Below the pieces are notes generated by a model. The model ran no database searches. It was given only the letters and a program-made list of their open reading frames with translations, and was not told the origin of the DNA. A program made the position numbers and the translations under genes. A DNA stretch of 64,000 nt. It comes from Spirosoma sp. SC4-14. Its GTDB lineage: Bacteria > Bacteroidota > Bacteroidia > Cytophagales > Spirosomataceae. The stretch is taken from contig NZ_CP147518.1 of the NCBI RefSeq assembly GCF_037201965.1, positions 4,333,001 to 4,397,000 of the forward strand, read 5' to 3'. Positions 1 through 7,422 of the stretch are shown one piece after another; the first letter of the stretch is position 1, and the number at the start of each line of letters is the position of its first letter.

Positions 1-1165
1 CATGCGGGAGTTCATGGACATCAAAGTGCACACTTTTCGTTTGTTTAAAATAGTCAGCAGCTTTAGTCGCGTCAAATTGTTTAACTACGTTTCCTTTCTG
101 ATTGTAGAGTGCGATTTCCTGTATTAACTCCTGTGCCATTAATGCATCATCAAAATCAAGAGTTAACGTACTTTGGGTCGGATTAGGATAAGCTGCTCGG
201 TAAGGAGAGTAACCAGATAGCCAAATGTAGAAGGTAGCATCTTGGCCAGAACCATTCGAATTTGTTGCTGTACCTACTACTCTTAAAAAACTGGATGGGT
301 AGGCATTACAACTTGTTCCACTGGGACTAATAGACCCTGTTCCATTAGTAATAACCCAATTTGCACCAGATGCCGTCCCATTTGTTAGCAGCGATAGAGT
401 GGCCACCCAAGAAACAGTTCCTGACGAACCAGGTGATCCATTAAAGGTTGTCGATACAATATAAGGCGTACCAATGGCTGGATAGGGCGTTATATAACCC
501 GATGTTCCACAGGCGTTTGTTGCTGAAACCAGTAACTGTCCTCCATAACTTGTAGTGTTAATAGGAGCACTGTTATAAGTACCCGTGTTTCCTGTCGTGT
601 AAGTAGTCCCTCCATTAACCCTTAGCCCCCCAGTGGCCTGCCAATTGACCGCTGTATAATATAAAGGGTAATAAGTAGTAGCAACGGCTGCAGAGCCGGG
701 TTGGTCAATCACCTGAACTTGTGCAGTACCCGACTGATTGTTCCCTAAAGAAGTAGGAATCGACCATACGGATATATTCGGAGTCGATACACAATTGTAC
801 GAAAACGTGTGAGAAACCGATCCATCGATAGCCGTAAATGATAGTGTACCATTTTGTGGATAGGAGTAATAGACACGAAGATAACTTAAATCCCCAGCTA
901 CATTTACTAACGTATATCCCGATGGCTTCGAAATTACATTTGATACAGATACATTGGCAAAGTTTACGTAAGCTAAGCCATTGTAATATCGAGCATATAC
1001 ATCAAAATAATTACTTGAATAAGCACAAGGCACCTGTAATAGAGCTCCATCATTATACTCTTGACCGGCATAGATCTGAATTTTAAAATTGGACTGGCCC
1101 CAAACAAAATTAGTAAACAGGCATAGGGATATTACCCCTACAATGGTAGTGGTTAACGATTTCAT
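1..1165 (-). CDS. T9SS-sorted secreted protein, C-terminus cut by window edge
   Basis: An open frame runs from an ATG at 1165 to the left edge (388 codons) without a stop. The N-terminus is a signal peptide (MKSLTTTIVGVISL..., Ala/Gly-Gln cleavage region near residue 23). The body is rich in Ser, Thr, Asn and Gly, as in adhesin-like surface proteins, and has no domain I can name. Near 190-235 the motif AYPNPTQS begins the type A sorting domain that directs proteins through the Bacteroidota type IX system; the tail then continues off the window. The gene lies 13 bases downstream of the barrel gene 1179-1847, so the two are probably cotranscribed. Secretion is well supported; the function is unknown. 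Confidence 0.8.
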   Translation of the reverse strand, partial: MKSLTTTIVGVISLCLFTNFVWGQSNFKIQIYAGQEYNDGALLQVPCAYSSNYFDVYARYYNGLAYVNFANVSVSNVISKPSGYTLVNVAGDLSYLRVYYSYPQNGTLSFTAIDGSVSHTFSYNCVSTPNISVWSIPTSLGNNQSGTAQVQVIDQPGSAAVATTYYPLYYTAVNWQATGGLRVNGGTTYTTGNTGTYNSAPINTTSYGGQLLVSATNACGTSGYITPYPAIGTPYIVSTTFNGSPGSSGTVSWVATLSLLTNGTASGANWVITNGTGSISPSGTSCNAYPSSFLRVVGTATNSNGSGQDATFYIWLSGYSPYRAAYPNPTQSTLTLDFDDALMAQELIQEIALYNQKGNVVKQFDATKAADYFKQTKSVHFDVHELPH

Positions 1166-1178
1166 AAAAGGAGGTAGT

Positions 1179-1847
1179 TTAAAAGTGAAAACTTAAGGTG
1201 AGGGTATTTAAAGGTAAAAATTGATAACTCGTTCTTGGGAACTCGTTATAAGCATGGTAGCCACTTGTAAAGCCTCTTTCGTCCTGAGAGTAGTTAATAT
1301 GGCTTATCTGAAAGCTGGATTCTGCAGAGAGAGAGAGATGGCGCGTAACAAAATATTTATATCCTATAAAAAGAACTCCGCCTTGTTCGTGCGTAATTTC
1401 TGTTATGATAGCTCCCGTTCCAACATACGGGGCAGGGTTTGGAATATCCCAGATATAGTAGTAGTTATTCTCATATCGCCAGAAATAATCTATTCCCCCA
1501 TAAACGAGTGATTTAGTACTATTTTTTTGGGTTGAAAGCACTTTCTGATATTCATAGCCAATTCTGATTAGAGAAGCAGTATTGTAATCGAATTGCCGGA
1601 ATGCCATGTAGTTCGAATTTTTCAAATAGCCTCCCCGCAAACGAATGGCCCCGTGCTGACCAATCTTTCGTCGGACTAGTAAAGAGTATTTGGGCAGCGT
1701 GTTTTTATCGATCAGCCAAAGCAGGTCAGTTCCTACCTCCCATTTTGGCTCCTCCACAAGGTTAGCAATGGGCACTTGTTGAGCATTCGTGATGCCAGGA
1801 CTGATAAACACGAAAAGGAAGAATAAGAAGTAAATGGTGCGTCTCAT
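1179..1847 (-). CDS. small outer-membrane beta-barrel protein
   Basis: A 222-residue protein with a clear signal peptide (MRRTIYFLFFLFVFISPGITNAQ). Alternating hydrophobic/aromatic stretches follow (for example YEYQKVLST, GGVLFIGYKYF, LTLSFHF), and the last residue is Phe, as is usual for barrel proteins recognised by the BAM machinery. The length fits an 8-10 strand barrel. It is the first gene of a two-gene unit with the T9SS-sorted protein at 1-1165. Ligand and role cannot be told from sequence. Confidence 0.65.
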   Translation of the reverse strand: MRRTIYFLFFLFVFISPGITNAQQVPIANLVEEPKWEVGTDLLWLIDKNTLPKYSLLVRRKIGQHGAIRLRGGYLKNSNYMAFRQFDYNTASLIRIGYEYQKVLSTQKNSTKSLVYGGIDYFWRYENNYYYIWDIPNPAPYVGTGAIITEITHEQGGVLFIGYKYFVTRHLSLSAESSFQISHINYSQDERGFTSGYHAYNEFPRTSYQFLPLNTLTLSFHF

Positions 1848-2083
1848 AATCAGTGGATTTAGCTTAAAAGCGCCCCTTTAATATGTTTATACTTTTAGCA
1901 CCTAATTAATATTTTATTAAAAATCATGGTAGTCCTAAACTTGTAATGATAGGTCGTAGTGAGTCACCACAAATTTTATTGAGTTAACATGGCGATCCAG
2001 TTTTTTAGAAAATGACAGGCTTAACCGAACCAGCCCAGAGCATCTCTTTTTTCTGGACTTGCAACAGTATAGTGGAGATTTTT

Positions 2084-2334
2084 TCAGGCGGCCATTGCGG
2101 CAGTGAAAAAATAAGATTCCTGTTGACTAGGTGTCCGGTAATTCAATACCGAATGTTTCCGTCGGCGTAGGGCGGCCTGTGGTTGTACAAACTCTCTATA
2201 TACTCAAAGATCGCTAACCAAGCTGCTGCCTGTGTCTCAAAAATACATATGATAAACCAACCGCAACGGCGGATCATGGGAAACTCGCAGGCATTTTCCT
2301 TTATAAATAAGTTGAAGTTTATCCTCCTCCCCAA
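2084..2334 (-). pseudogene. decayed IS3-family transposase, C-terminal end
   Basis: One minus frame reads FETQAAAWLAIFEYIESLYNH, which matches the end of the IS3-family catalytic domain (typically R-A-R-x-A-I-F-E-Y-I-E-x-x-Y-N). The continuation RRRKHSVLNYRTPSQQE, also typical of the family, is in another frame and ends at a stop at 2084. A further frame change just upstream separates LVYHMYF from FETQ. At least two frameshifts are therefore present and no full-length transposase remains. No intact terminal repeats are seen. It is a dead remnant next to the integrated element at 2473-8916. Confidence 0.7.
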
Positions 2335-2472
2335 GTCTACCCAAAAAAGTCTCTAGTCAAATGTAGCAAGTCTACATCTCCTAACACTGCGGAATCAATC
2401 GGTAAATTCTAACTCAATTATGAGAATAGCAGCCCTGTCCACTCCCTACTAGGCCCTAGGCGGCAGTAGCGG

Positions 2473-3066
2473 CTACGGCTTCTGCCAATTGGTTTCAGCG
2501 GCCGCTTTTAACTTCAAATACCGCTGCATCGGCCGGGTGAGCTTGCCTCCGTAACTCCGCTTGCTATGCGGCTCAAAGAGCCACTGACGGGTGAGCACCT
2601 CTAAGCGTTCTAACTCCTGCAACCGACGCATTACGGCCCGAAACGCCCGATCCTCCTTACTCACCTGCTGGCTCCGGTAAAGCGCACCCGCAATGCCCCA
2701 GCGCGAAACAAAGTAACGACTGCCCAGATACAGCCGTCGGCACCGACGACCCGTGATCGGACACAGGGCATACCAGATCCCACCGCCCCGCCCTAAATTA
2801 CTCGCCTGCCGAAGCAGTGGAATCACCTGATCGATACGACCGCCAAAATGATCATAGCCCAACCGCAACCAGCCACGGGTGGCCTCCCCGGTAGATTCCT
2901 CATCAAAGGTGATGTGTAGCTCTACCACCCGAACCGGACAATAGCGCTGGTTGCTCAGGAGCCGCCCACGACTGCGGCCGCTGAAATAGCCCTCCTCTTT
3001 GAGCCCCTGGAGGTCAATACTCAACCGATCGTCGAAGGATGGAATTGTCGTTTTCTGCCGGGCCAT
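2473..3066 (-). CDS. uncharacterised basic protein of the integrated element
   Basis: A 197-residue, strongly basic protein. The centre (about residues 70-135) has the pattern W-Y-x-L-C-P-x-T-G-R-R-C-R-R-L-Y-L followed by Y-F-x-S-R-x-x-x-x-x-L-Y-R-S-Q. This resembles proteins of mobile elements that carry a CP..GR..LY..F.C..C..L.Y.SQ zinc-knuckle pattern, but most of the paired cysteines are missing here. No signal peptide or membrane segment is present. It is the last gene of the minus-strand module that starts with the integrase at 8670. Nucleic-acid binding is a guess from the charge. Confidence 0.6.
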   Translation of the reverse strand: MARQKTTIPSFDDRLSIDLQGLKEEGYFSGRSRGRLLSNQRYCPVRVVELHITFDEESTGEATRGWLRLGYDHFGGRIDQVIPLLRQASNLGRGGGIWYALCPITGRRCRRLYLGSRYFVSRWGIAGALYRSQQVSKEDRAFRAVMRRLQELERLEVLTRQWLFEPHSKRSYGGKLTRPMQRYLKLKAAAETNWQKP

Positions 3067-3353
3067 GGAACCAATACGATTTTTAAAGGCAAACCTAACA
3101 CGCTAAAGAAACTTTTTTACAAAATCGGCATAACCATCTCACATCCAGCAATATGATAGTTTCTTTATATTAGAATAGCCATTACGCAGAAACCCATTTT
3201 TCAGGGGGCTATGAGCCGCTGCTGCTTCCTTTGGATAGGGTCGTTTCTGGCGGCTCTAGCTGACTACCTGTTGAGCTACCCTAAGCCGCTGCTGCTGCCG
3301 CTAAAGACGGGGGACAATAATATCCGGCTTACCACTCGGGGAAGGCACGTCGG

Positions 3354-3725
3354 CTACAATTCATAGGCAATACGCAAGGCCTGCTCATCAACCGCGCGTT
3401 GATAGTAGGTTCGAAAGGGTAAACGGCTTAGCTCATAGGCCATACCATCCCTGCCCAGCGGTAGCGGCCGCAGCAAGCCCGCCCGGCGTAGCTCGGTAAA
3501 GAGAACTCCATCGGTCGGCGTGAGCGTACTTTCCTTTAATAAAGGCTGTGAGTACGATTCCTCCCAGGCTAAACCGTACTGCTGGCAGTCGCTGGCCAGC
3601 GCAATCAGAAACGTATCACTGCCCAGGTAGGAATTCGACAACAGGACAGCAAAAGGAATCTCCAGATCAAGAAGTTGCTGGAGTTGACAATCCATTTTCA
3701 TAAGATAGTTTTTGTACACGTTCAC
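3354..3725 (-). CDS. uncharacterised protein translationally coupled to the primase gene
   Basis: A protein of up to 123 residues with no recognised domain. The longest frame starts at a GTG whose last two bases overlap the primase stop (GTGA, 3722-3725), a typical coupling arrangement; an ATG at 3701 (MKMDCQLQQL) is the alternative start. It looks soluble and mixed helical, with no membrane segment. The C-terminal half (EL.RAGLLRPLPLGRDGMAYELSRLPFRTYYQRA) could be a small winged-helix-like fold, but that is speculation. It belongs to the replication module by position and overlap. Confidence 0.6.
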   Translation of the reverse strand: MNVYKNYLMKMDCQLQQLLDLEIPFAVLLSNSYLGSDTFLIALASDCQQYGLAWEESYSQPLLKESTLTPTDGVLFTELRRAGLLRPLPLGRDGMAYELSRLPFRTYYQRAVDEQALRIAYEL

Positions 3726-4903
3726 CGAGTAAGATTTAAGATCCGGGCCTCATAGGCAGGGTAGACTGTGCTGTTGCCTTTGACGGGTAGTACCTCCCCG
3801 AAAATAGGCTTGCCTTCACGTGGGGTATAGCGTGGCCAAGTCAACAGATCCCGTAAATCAACATTACCTACCCCAGCCGGCGCATTATCCTCAACGTATC
3901 GGCTTATAACCAGACTTGACGCTATCCCGTATAGTGCCTTTGCTTTCTGGCTCCAATCGGCAAACTTTTCCGAATCCGGCCATAGAACAACTTTCCGATT
4001 TTGAAATACAGCGAACCGCTCCGGATCATACCATCGACCGCCAGTACTACCACCCGTTGCGAGCCAAACGTAATCCGACCAAATCGCCGAACAAACAACC
4101 GCCGTGGATTCCCCTTCGACCAGGGCGACCGTTTTCTGAGGGTACATTGCCAGCAAATGCTCTCCGAAGTAACACTGCTGTAGGTTCAATTTATGATCGC
4201 CTGCCAGCGCTTTGCCCGCAAACCATACCTTCTCACCCGTGTCGACTTCATATCGTTTACGTCGCTGGTTCCATAGCCGAGCATCCTGATCGGCTTTGGC
4301 CCGGCGGCCCGTGAGTGGATGAAAGGGGATTACTTTAATCTGGCGTAATTTGTCTTTGCTATCAAATTGGGGGAAGCAGGTTGCTAACATTCCTTCATAG
4401 AGCCAGCGACGGGAGGTACCCAACCGATAGCGGCCAAACAACTCGCTGGCTCTATCCTCTCCAAGGAAGCCGCTGAGATACTGATAAAAACCATTTCGTT
4501 CCGGTTGGGCCAGACTTTGCTCGTAAATAGACAACGGTAATTCATCGATAGCGATCGATATAGGCTTCGACTGCCTCTGAGGCTTTGGCCGCTGCGGGTG
4601 AGCTACCGACCGGTGACGATCGTAAAGGCCATACTGCTGCCGAAGCTCATGGATAGCTGTCGAATAATCGACCTGATGAATCAGACAGTACGCGGTAATT
4701 GGGTAATACCGTTTCCCCTCGGCAAAGTTTTGAATGTAGGGCTTGCCCTGTTCATCACTCCGAAAAAAGTACTCGCTACTATGACGGGTCTGATCCAGCA
4801 GCCGAACGGATTGCCGATTGCGGGTCAGGTCTTGCCCGGTTAACTCACAGAGAATAGCCCGACCATAGTCTATCTCCAGATCGTCAATCGTTATCATTTC
4901 CAT
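3722..4903 (-). CDS. Toprim-domain primase-like replication protein (DUF6371-like)
   Basis: The frame is open from 4969, but that start would be a TTG inside the repeat region. ATG at 4903 (MEMITIDDLEID) gives 393 residues and leaves the hairpins non-coding, so it is preferred. In the longer frame, residues 284-290 (VEGESTA) and 329-334 (LWPDSE) fit the conserved glutamate and the aspartate strand of a Toprim fold, with a GGSTGG turn between them. The N-terminal part (Y-F-x-S-D-x-x-G-x-P-Y-I-x-N-F) resembles the region following the zinc ribbon in CHC2/DUF6371 proteins, but the four cysteines are not seen. It follows the helicase gene, matching the helicase-primase pairs of Bacteroidota elements. 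Primase activity is inferred. Confidence 0.7.
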   Translation of the reverse strand: MEMITIDDLEIDYGRAILCELTGQDLTRNRQSVRLLDQTRHSSEYFFRSDEQGKPYIQNFAEGKRYYPITAYCLIHQVDYSTAIHELRQQYGLYDRHRSVAHPQRPKPQRQSKPISIAIDELPLSIYEQSLAQPERNGFYQYLSGFLGEDRASELFGRYRLGTSRRWLYEGMLATCFPQFDSKDKLRQIKVIPFHPLTGRRAKADQDARLWNQRRKRYEVDTGEKVWFAGKALAGDHKLNLQQCYFGEHLLAMYPQKTVALVEGESTAVVCSAIWSDYVWLATGGSTGGRWYDPERFAVFQNRKVVLWPDSEKFADWSQKAKALYGIASSLVISRYVEDNAPAGVGNVDLRDLLTWPRYTPREGKPIFGEVLPVKGNSTVYPAYEARILNLTR

Positions 4904-4940
4904 TGTATCGTATTCAAAAAAGTAATATACATCAGACGAC

Positions 4941-5103
4941 GGTGGCAAAGTGGCAAAACACGGTGGCAAACCGTTTTGCCACCGTCAAATTCGACGGTGG
5001 CAATGGCAAAGCCCTATATAGGGCTTTGCCATTGCCACCATCAAAAATGAGCTATTTTGAGTCCTAAAAGCCAAAGGGTCTAAACAGCGAGTTTGCCACC
5101 GTC
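4941..5103. other. palindrome and iteron cluster, candidate replication origin
   Basis: Copies of GGTGGCAAA or its complement lie at 4941, 4950 (GTGGCAAAA), 4962, 4975-4983 (inverted), 4996 (as GGTGGCAATGGCAAAG), 5024-5039 (inverted) and 5092-5100 (inverted, inside the 3' end of the helicase gene). Two of them form a hairpin at 4960-4985 (11-bp arms, 4-base loop) and two form the perfect palindrome at 4996-5039. Repeats next to an initiator/helicase gene are the usual form of plasmid and satellite origins. No T-tract follows the hairpins on either strand, so an intrinsic terminator is unlikely. An RNA-level role between the helicase and primase genes remains possible. Confidence 0.55.
4996..5039. 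repeat. perfect 44-bp palindrome
   Basis: The left half GGTGGCAATGGCAAAGCCC, followed by TAT, is the exact reverse complement of the right half, with no unpaired centre (CCCTATATAGGG at the middle). One mismatch further out (4995/5040), pairing resumes for two bases. It lies in the gap between the helicase stop (5080) and the primase start (4903) and could extrude as a cruciform or fold in single-stranded DNA or mRNA. Confidence 0.9.
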
Positions 5104-6360
5104 GGCCGGGCCAATGGGCTCAAGCCTGTAGTAATCGTTCCTACCCTGTTTATAGCCCACCAGGCGAACGGCTCTGCCCTCGTCGTCGTACATTTCAGGT
5201 AGTAATTCCGCTATATTTTTCAACCGGTCCCGTATCGTTCGATTGCTGGCAGTGAACTCGTTCATGAGTTGTTCGACAACCTCTCCCTTGGGGGCGGGCC
5301 CTTCTGACAGTAGGCTTTCCAGACGTTGAATCATCGCGTCCATATCAGCTTTCTGCTTACGGAGCATAAGATGATTCGCAAGGGACTCTTCCCCAGCTAC
5401 TATCAGCCCGTTACAGGCGTCACTATATTGTAAATAAATAGGCTCTGGCCGCTTGCCCCGTCGTAGTTTCAGGTAACGCAGCTTGATTAATTCACTCTCA
5501 TTGCCGTTGCCATCTTTTTCAAATCCAATTTGTAGAACACTGCTGGCCTTATTGGCCGCTTCCGTGCCGGTATGGCCTCGAGCTTTATCGGTGCCCGGAT
5601 TCTGGTGAATAACCAGCAGAAACGTCGCGTTATGCTGATCACACAGATTGCCGATAAAATCGTAGAGGGCCATGGACTCTTTGGCATCATTGAAATCACC
5701 AATGGCATCTGTAACGACATCGATAAGCACAAACAGGTGTAAGGCTGTCTGGCTACGAACATGCTCAATAAAGGCTTCAATGGCCGCAAAGCGATCTTTG
5801 CGCGCAATCGCTTTAATGGAGGTAAATCGAAAATCGGCCGGTCTGTCAGTTAAGGCGTATCCGGCCTTTCGCTTGATACCCTGAATGGCAAAAGGAAGTT
5901 CTTCGCCCTGATTCCGTTCCGTATCGATGTAGCAAACGCAGAACCGTTCCAGTTGGGCCCGTTCAAACCCCAGAAAATCGGTTGGGTTAGCCATCGGCGT
6001 ACTTAGCATCAGGGAACTCATCAGTTCAGCCAGCCTTGATTTATGGGAGCCATAAGCCCCCTGAATTACATTGATCGTTCCCCGCCCTATAATTCCCATC
6101 TCTGCCCGCTTTATCAGTGGAGGGCTAAATACCACTTCTTTGGTGGCCGCATCACTAAGCAGCTCCTCCCGGCTGAGCATGTCGGCGAGTAAATCGTCCT
6201 TCCCTGGGCTCCGTTTACGGCCTGGCTTATGCTCATCGCCCACCGCCAGCGGCTCACCGGCCGTAGACTCCATTTCTTCAACAACGGCATGGTACAGGGA
6301 GTCCTTAAAATCAGTATCTTTACCTTGTTCTTTGGTGGAGGTGTTCGGAAATTGGCTCAT
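5080..6360 (-). CDS. RepA-like replicative helicase (AAA_25/RecA-fold ATPase)
   Basis: A 426-residue protein with a RecA-type ATPase core. The phosphate loop is GAYGSHKS at residues 101-108, with one residue (His) changed from the canonical G-K-S/T. IDTERN at 145-150 and the Walker B strand LFVLIDVV (Asp214) follow, and IHQNP at 251-255 fits the sensor/motif 3 position. The last 100 residues look like a winged helix with a coiled start (MDAMIQRLESLLSEG...). This architecture matches RepA-type hexameric helicases of plasmids and integrated elements. It is followed by the origin-like repeats and the primase gene. Unusually for this phylum, a full Shine-Dalgarno sequence precedes the start. Confidence 0.8.
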   Translation of the reverse strand: MSQFPNTSTKEQGKDTDFKDSLYHAVVEEMESTAGEPLAVGDEHKPGRKRSPGKDDLLADMLSREELLSDAATKEVVFSPPLIKRAEMGIIGRGTINVIQGAYGSHKSRLAELMSSLMLSTPMANPTDFLGFERAQLERFCVCYIDTERNQGEELPFAIQGIKRKAGYALTDRPADFRFTSIKAIARKDRFAAIEAFIEHVRSQTALHLFVLIDVVTDAIGDFNDAKESMALYDFIGNLCDQHNATFLLVIHQNPGTDKARGHTGTEAANKASSVLQIGFEKDGNGNESELIKLRYLKLRRGKRPEPIYLQYSDACNGLIVAGEESLANHLMLRKQKADMDAMIQRLESLLSEGPAPKGEVVEQLMNEFTASNRTIRDRLKNIAELLPEMYDDEGRAVRLVGYKQGRNDYYRLEPIGPADGGKLAV

Positions 6361-6365
6361 TTCTG

Positions 6366-6377
6366 TTCACCTCCTTT
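6366..6377 (-). promoter_or_regulatory. strong Shine-Dalgarno site of the helicase gene
   Basis: On the minus strand AAAGGAGGTGAA lies immediately upstream of CAGAAATG, putting GGAGG about 9 bases before the ATG at 6360. Bacteroidota genes rarely use such sites, so it fixes the start and hints at foreign origin or high expression. Confidence 0.7.
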
Positions 6378-6466
6378 CTGATAATACGTACGATCTGTAT
6401 AAACGTTGGTGAAGGATGGTCGTTTCCTGAATTTTTCACAAACGACCAGGCAGATGAAGGGGTTAC

Positions 6467-6823
6467 TCATGAGCTTGAGCGCCCTCCTTTTCGCTGGCGC
6501 CTGGCTACACTAGCCGCTATAACTTCGCGTGCCTGGTCTGTCTGTTGTTCGACTGTCTGCTGCCGTCCTGCCTTAAGCCAACCAATTAATTCGTCTTTAA
6601 AAAAGTAAATTCGGTTGCCTTGTTTGACATGAGGTAATGTCCGGGCATGAACTTTATCATAAACCGTCTGCGTCGTGAGCCGCAAAAAACTGGCGGCCTG
6701 GGCTACATCAAGAAGTTCAGGCTCAATAGGGGTAGTGGCAGAGGTGGCTACTTTCTGTAAATCGGCTAGTATTGATTCAATACTATTCAGCCGTTCGGCA
6801 ATCTCCTGAAAAGGGTTGTGCAT
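6467..6823 (-). CDS. helix-turn-helix (excisionase/MerR-type) small protein
   Basis: A 118-residue protein starting MHNPFQEIAERLNSIESIL, a short amphipathic helix. It is followed at about 38-85 by a helix_turn_helix_17-type domain: L-D-V-A-Q-A-A-S-F-L-R-L-T-x-Q-T-V-Y-D-K-V, then a wing with G-N-R-I-Y-F-F-K-D-E-L. The basic tail (ARRQRKGGRSSS) may add DNA contacts. Such proteins are usually excisionases or small regulators of integrated elements. It lies 106 bases upstream of the helicase gene and downstream of a second HTH gene. The exact role (directionality factor or replication control) cannot be decided. Confidence 0.75.
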   Translation of the reverse strand: MHNPFQEIAERLNSIESILADLQKVATSATTPIEPELLDVAQAASFLRLTTQTVYDKVHARTLPHVKQGNRIYFFKDELIGWLKAGRQQTVEQQTDQAREVIAASVARRQRKGGRSSS

Positions 6824-6926
6824 TGGCCAACTCGTTTAAAAATAAGTAGATGTAGGCGGAATGAATGATGGCATTACCGATTGAAGAAATCGTTCTTCTA
6901 TTCATCCCATTAATGGTAACGGCTAA

Positions 6927-7265
6927 TTACTGATCCAGATAAGTCACTTCCTGATCGGACGTTGATTGGCGGTATTCCTGCAAGGCGGCCAGTACATCTT
7001 CCCGGCGATAGCGGAGTCGACCGCCAATTTTTAATGGGACCAGCCGGGCGGGCTGCTGTGGGCTTGCTTTCGCCCAGTTGTTAAGGGTCGTGTTGGATAC
7101 TCCAAGAAATTCACGTGCCTGACGTTTGGTTGGATAATCAGGCAACGTAGTACGACGGGGGAGCCGCTGTCCGTAACTATCCAGTTCAGAACGGACAATG
7201 TCCCGGAAAAAATCACTTAACTGTTGGGGGGTAAAACTCGTGAAAATTGTTTGTGTTGCGTTCAT
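6927..7265 (-). CDS. second helix-turn-helix (excisionase-like) protein
   Basis: ATG at 7265 (MNATQTIFTSFTPQQL) gives 112 residues; a longer frame to 7337 would need a TTG start and is less likely. The domain P-T-K-R-Q-A-R-E-F-L-G-V-S-x-T-T-L-N-N-W, then L-K-I-G-G-R-L-R-Y-R-R-E-D-V-L, is a typical MerR/excisionase-type winged HTH. It is a distant paralogue of the next gene in fold and length. Its place directly behind the integrase gene makes it the better excisionase candidate, leaving 6467-6823 as regulator. That assignment is inference. Confidence 0.75.
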   Translation of the reverse strand: MNATQTIFTSFTPQQLSDFFRDIVRSELDSYGQRLPRRTTLPDYPTKRQAREFLGVSNTTLNNWAKASPQQPARLVPLKIGGRLRYRREDVLAALQEYRQSTSDQEVTYLDQ

Positions 7266-7422
7266 GTGTTCCAAATTGCGCGTTTCTGCATGCAAGTAAT
7301 AAAGATTCTTGCAGAAAAAACGCACAGTTTGTAACAAATTGCAAATTATTTTATTTAGTACGCCTTATGAACAATTTTCCGTATCTAATAAATCGAGTAA
7401 CGCACTTAAAGACAATAGCATA

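Noticed and set aside
3210..3365. 51-codon plus-strand frame starting MSRCCFLWIG
   Set aside because: Low complexity from CTG repeats, overlaps the end of a gene of the element, no support.
4996..5039. ordinary intrinsic terminator between helicase and primase genes
   Set aside because: No T-tract on either strand and surrounding iterons point to another role.
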